The notes beneath the pieces were generated by a model. It saw nothing but the letters and a program-made list of their open reading frames with translations, ran no database searches and had not been told where the DNA came from. Source: Paenibacillus daejeonensis DSM 15491 (GTDB lineage Bacteria > Bacillota > Bacilli > Paenibacillales > Paenibacillaceae). From it: 64,000 bases of DNA. The DNA lies in NCBI RefSeq assembly GCF_000378385.1, contig NZ_KB899660.1, positions 496,001-560,000 of the forward strand, read 5' to 3'. The position numbers were made by a program, and so were the translations under genes. Below are positions 62,480 to 64,000 of this stretch, piece after piece (within the stretch, counting starts at the first letter, position 1; the number at the start of each line of letters is the position of its first letter).

Positions 62480-62537
62480 AAAGCTCCTTTCGAAGGTGCA
62501 ATACCTGGTGTTAGTGTGGATTGCACGAAGGAGCTTT
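62480..62537 (-). promoter_or_regulatory. Hairpin trapping the ypeB ribosome binding site
   Basis: AAAGCTCCTT (62528-62537 on the minus strand) pairs with AAGGAGCTTT (62480-62489), and TGCAAT pairs with ATTGCA inside. The second arm contains the AAAGGAG site. It could also act as a weak terminator. Confidence 0.5.
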
Positions 62538-62575
62538 ATACATTTTATGAAAGATGTTCATGGGTAAGGGGGAGC

Positions 62576-62731
62576 TTACAGGTTTTCCTCAATCTCAAAA
62601 TCGTCGATATTGCTGCACAGACATTGCTTAAAGCCTGTATTGATCTGACCTTTGTCTCGCCGTCCGCGAAGCACGAACTTCTCGCCGCACTGCCGGCAGC
62701 GAATCCGTATCTTGATTCTCGCCTCTTCCAT
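62576..62731 (-). CDS. Zinc-ribbon microprotein, 51 aa
   Basis: MEEARIKIRIRCRQCGEKF at the start and CLCSN later: Cys12, Cys15 and Cys37, Cys39 can hold a zinc ion. AGGAGG at seven bases before the ATG is ideal. It occupies the place expected for sleB, between ypeB and prsW. Function unknown. Confidence 0.75.
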   Translation of the reverse strand: MEEARIKIRIRCRQCGEKFVLRGRRDKGQINTGFKQCLCSNIDDFEIEENL

Positions 62732-62787
62732 CCTCGCACCTCCTGTCACTGCTGCTTGCCTGTTACTTGGCAGTGTTGACGGAAAGG

Positions 62788-63486
62788 CTAGAATTTAATC
62801 TCATCCTCGCGTTTTAGGAGTCGGAAAGGCGAGTTGTTATTCGCGCGTTGAATTTTGCGCAATCCACGAATCCACAGGAAAGCCATGAGAGGCACAATGA
62901 TGACGAACCAATTGGTTGTGAGTGTCATCATGATCCAGTCATACAAGCCGTGCCAGAATAACGGCATAGCCAACGATAGAATGATAAATTTACGGGTATT
63001 CGGTCCGGGCTTGAACTTCGCCTTGCCAAGATAATACCCCATCATAATACCGAACAGCGCGTGTCCGGATACCGGGAGCAGCGCTCTCATGAGCAAGCCG
63101 CCAAACGAAGACGGAACCAGAAAGGCATACAGGACATTCTCAAAGGTAGCAAAGCCGAGCGAAATCGCTGTGGCATAAACAATGCCATCGTACGGCTCAT
63201 CGAACTCCGTATGATTATAGATGATATGATATAGCACGAACCACTTCAGTCCCTCCTCTACGCCTGAGGAGATGATGAAGGAGAAAACGAGCGGCGATTC
63301 ACCCAGCCAGAGCAGCAGGCCGCGCTGAATAATCATGATCGGGAACACGACAATTGCGCCAAGGAAAAAAAGCTTCAGAACCATGGCAATCGGCTCTGAA
63401 TGGTAACGATCCTTCAGATAGATATAGGTCAGCAAGGAGACGCCAGGTGCCACTGCAGCCATCAATATTGAGAACAATAGCACCAT
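62788..63486 (-). CDS. prsW: PrsW family intramembrane protease
   Basis: 232 aa, about seven membrane helices with the family motifs SSGVEEGLKW (EExxK), GFATFENVLYA, SGHALFG and WHGLYDW. PrsW cleaves anti-sigma factor RsiW in B. subtilis. The ECF pair at 25.8-27.0 kb might be a target; this is inference. Confidence 0.92.
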   Translation of the reverse strand: MVLLFSILMAAVAPGVSLLTYIYLKDRYHSEPIAMVLKLFFLGAIVVFPIMIIQRGLLLWLGESPLVFSFIISSGVEEGLKWFVLYHIIYNHTEFDEPYDGIVYATAISLGFATFENVLYAFLVPSSFGGLLMRALLPVSGHALFGIMMGYYLGKAKFKPGPNTRKFIILSLAMPLFWHGLYDWIMMTLTTNWFVIIVPLMAFLWIRGLRKIQRANNNSPFRLLKREDEIKF

Positions 63487-63515
63487 CTGTCATCCACCCT
63501 CCCCGTAATTTCATT

Positions 63516-64000
63516 CTAAACCCACCCGCGGTATCGTACCGCTTCGGCCAGTCGACGCACGCCGGTCATATACGCAGCTAGCCGCATATCGACTGCCCGA
63601 CTGAGATGAAGCTCATAGACCTGCTGATAACCGGCAATCATCATTTCTCGGAGCTTGTGGTCCACTTCAGCCTCGCTCCAGTAATAACCCTGGTTGTTCT
63701 GCACCCACTCGAAGTAGGAAACAATGACACCGCCACTGCTCGCTAACACATCGGGTACAATTAATACACCGCGTTTGGTCAAGATTTCCGTCGCCTCCAA
63801 CGTCGTTGGTCCATTGGCTGCCTCGACGACGATTCCCGCTTGAATCCGTGGTGCATTCTCCGCTGTGATCTGGTTCTGTGTCGCAGCAGGGACCAATACA
63901 TCGCATGGTTTCTCCAGCAGTTCGGCGTTGCTGATCGTACTAGTGAACAAATTGGTTACAGCCCCGAACGAATCTCTGCGATCAAGCAAATGTTCAATGT
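63516..64000 (-). CDS. gudB: Glutamate dehydrogenase, C-terminal part (cut by window edge)
   Basis: About 160 residues of a Glu/Leu/Phe/Val dehydrogenase; the start lies beyond 64000. The stretch PCDVLVPAATQNQITAENAPRI and VVEAANGPTTLEATEIL with VLIVPDVLASSGGVIVSYFEWVQN is typical of NAD-linked GDH of the GudB/RocG type. It catalyses glutamate breakdown to 2-oxoglutarate. The terminal CVYELHLSRAVD-like end is complete. Symbol chosen from synteny. Confidence 0.88.
   Translation of the reverse strand, partial: IEHLLDRRDSFGAVTNLFTSTISNAELLEKPCDVLVPAATQNQITAENAPRIQAGIVVEAANGPTTLEATEILTKRGVLIVPDVLASSGGVIVSYFEWVQNNQGYYWSEAEVDHKLREMMIAGYQQVYELHLSRAVDMRLAAYMTGVRRLAEAVRYRGWV

Noticed and set aside
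62545-62739. 64-codon minus-strand frame over the zinc-ribbon gene
   Set aside because: Wrong frame; the 51-aa frame has the ribosome binding site and paired cysteines.

Overview
The window looks like chromosomal DNA of a spore-forming, aerobic Firmicute of the Paenibacillus type. The gene order follows the Bacillus subtilis segment from ypmB/dinG through panBCD, birA, cca, bshA, mgsA, dapB, qcr, the aromatic supraoperon, hup, spoIVA, gpsA, der, rpsA-like and cmk to ypeB, prsW and gudB. Several features set it apart from Bacillus: futalosine-pathway menaquinone genes inside the hepS-menG-hepT cluster, many small Paenibacillus-like hypothetical genes, and structured intergenic elements. Sporulation genes (ypjB, spoIVA, a spoVIF-family gene, the YIEGIA pair, ypeB) support an endospore former. 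All genes except the YitT-family gene at 17535-18401 lie on the minus strand, so transcription mostly runs from high to low coordinates.

Layout from low to high coordinates. 1-8.3 kb: compact FtsH-like protease with an overlapping partner, TseB-like protein, amidohydrolase, Rex, DinG, TPR protein. 8.4-10.8 kb: panBCD behind a structured leader with an intrinsic terminator. 10.8-17.4 kb: birA, cca, bacillithiol genes bshA/bshB1, mgsA, dapB, a TPR protein and a MazG-like hydrolase. 17.5-23.8 kb: YitT protein, ypjB, ypjA, the qcrABC bc complex, ypiF, an IDEAL-domain protein and a gamma-carbonic anhydrase. 23.9-27.0 kb: a hypothetical protein, a histidine phosphatase, and an ECF sigma/anti-sigma pair. 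27.0-27.8 kb: no protein gene, but three tandem copies of a 51-bp unit and what looks like a complete small-RNA gene with a consensus promoter, CcpA-type cre sequence, C/U-rich hairpin loop and strong terminator. 27.8-39.2 kb: the aromatic supraoperon (aroC-aroB-aroH-trpEDCFBA-hisC-tyrA) with a TRAP-type trp leader. 39.3-46.7 kb: a 55-aa gene, cheR, ndk, hepT, mqnA, ubiX, ubiA/mqnP, menG, hepS, a membrane protein and mtrB (TRAP). 46.8-49.2 kb: tRNA-Pro, hup, spoIVA. 49.6-57.1 kb: lipoprotein, two 2Fe-2S ferredoxins around a nucleotidyltransferase-like gene, a DUF2768 protein, spoVIF-family gene, gpsA, plsY, der, the YIEGIA pair and a YphA-like protein. 57.2-64 kb: S1-like protein, plsC, cmk, ypfB, ypfA, ypeB, a zinc-ribbon microprotein, prsW and the C-terminal part of a glutamate dehydrogenase cut by the window edge.

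Functional connections: chorismate made by AroB/AroC feeds TrpE, AroH/TyrA/HisC and, through MqnA, menaquinone. HepS/HepT provide the prenyl tail, MenG completes the quinone, and QcrABC uses it. MtrB encoded at 46.5 kb should regulate the trp leader at 36.1-36.4 kb. Rex could sense the redox output of the same respiratory chain.

The most interesting feature is the apparently catabolite-controlled small RNA at 27568-27653. Other notable features are the unusually long TRAP-binding region, two hairpins that trap a ribosome binding site (upstream of 1577-2110 and of ypeB), and the panB leader attenuator. All family assignments come from reading translations and motifs; no database search was possible.
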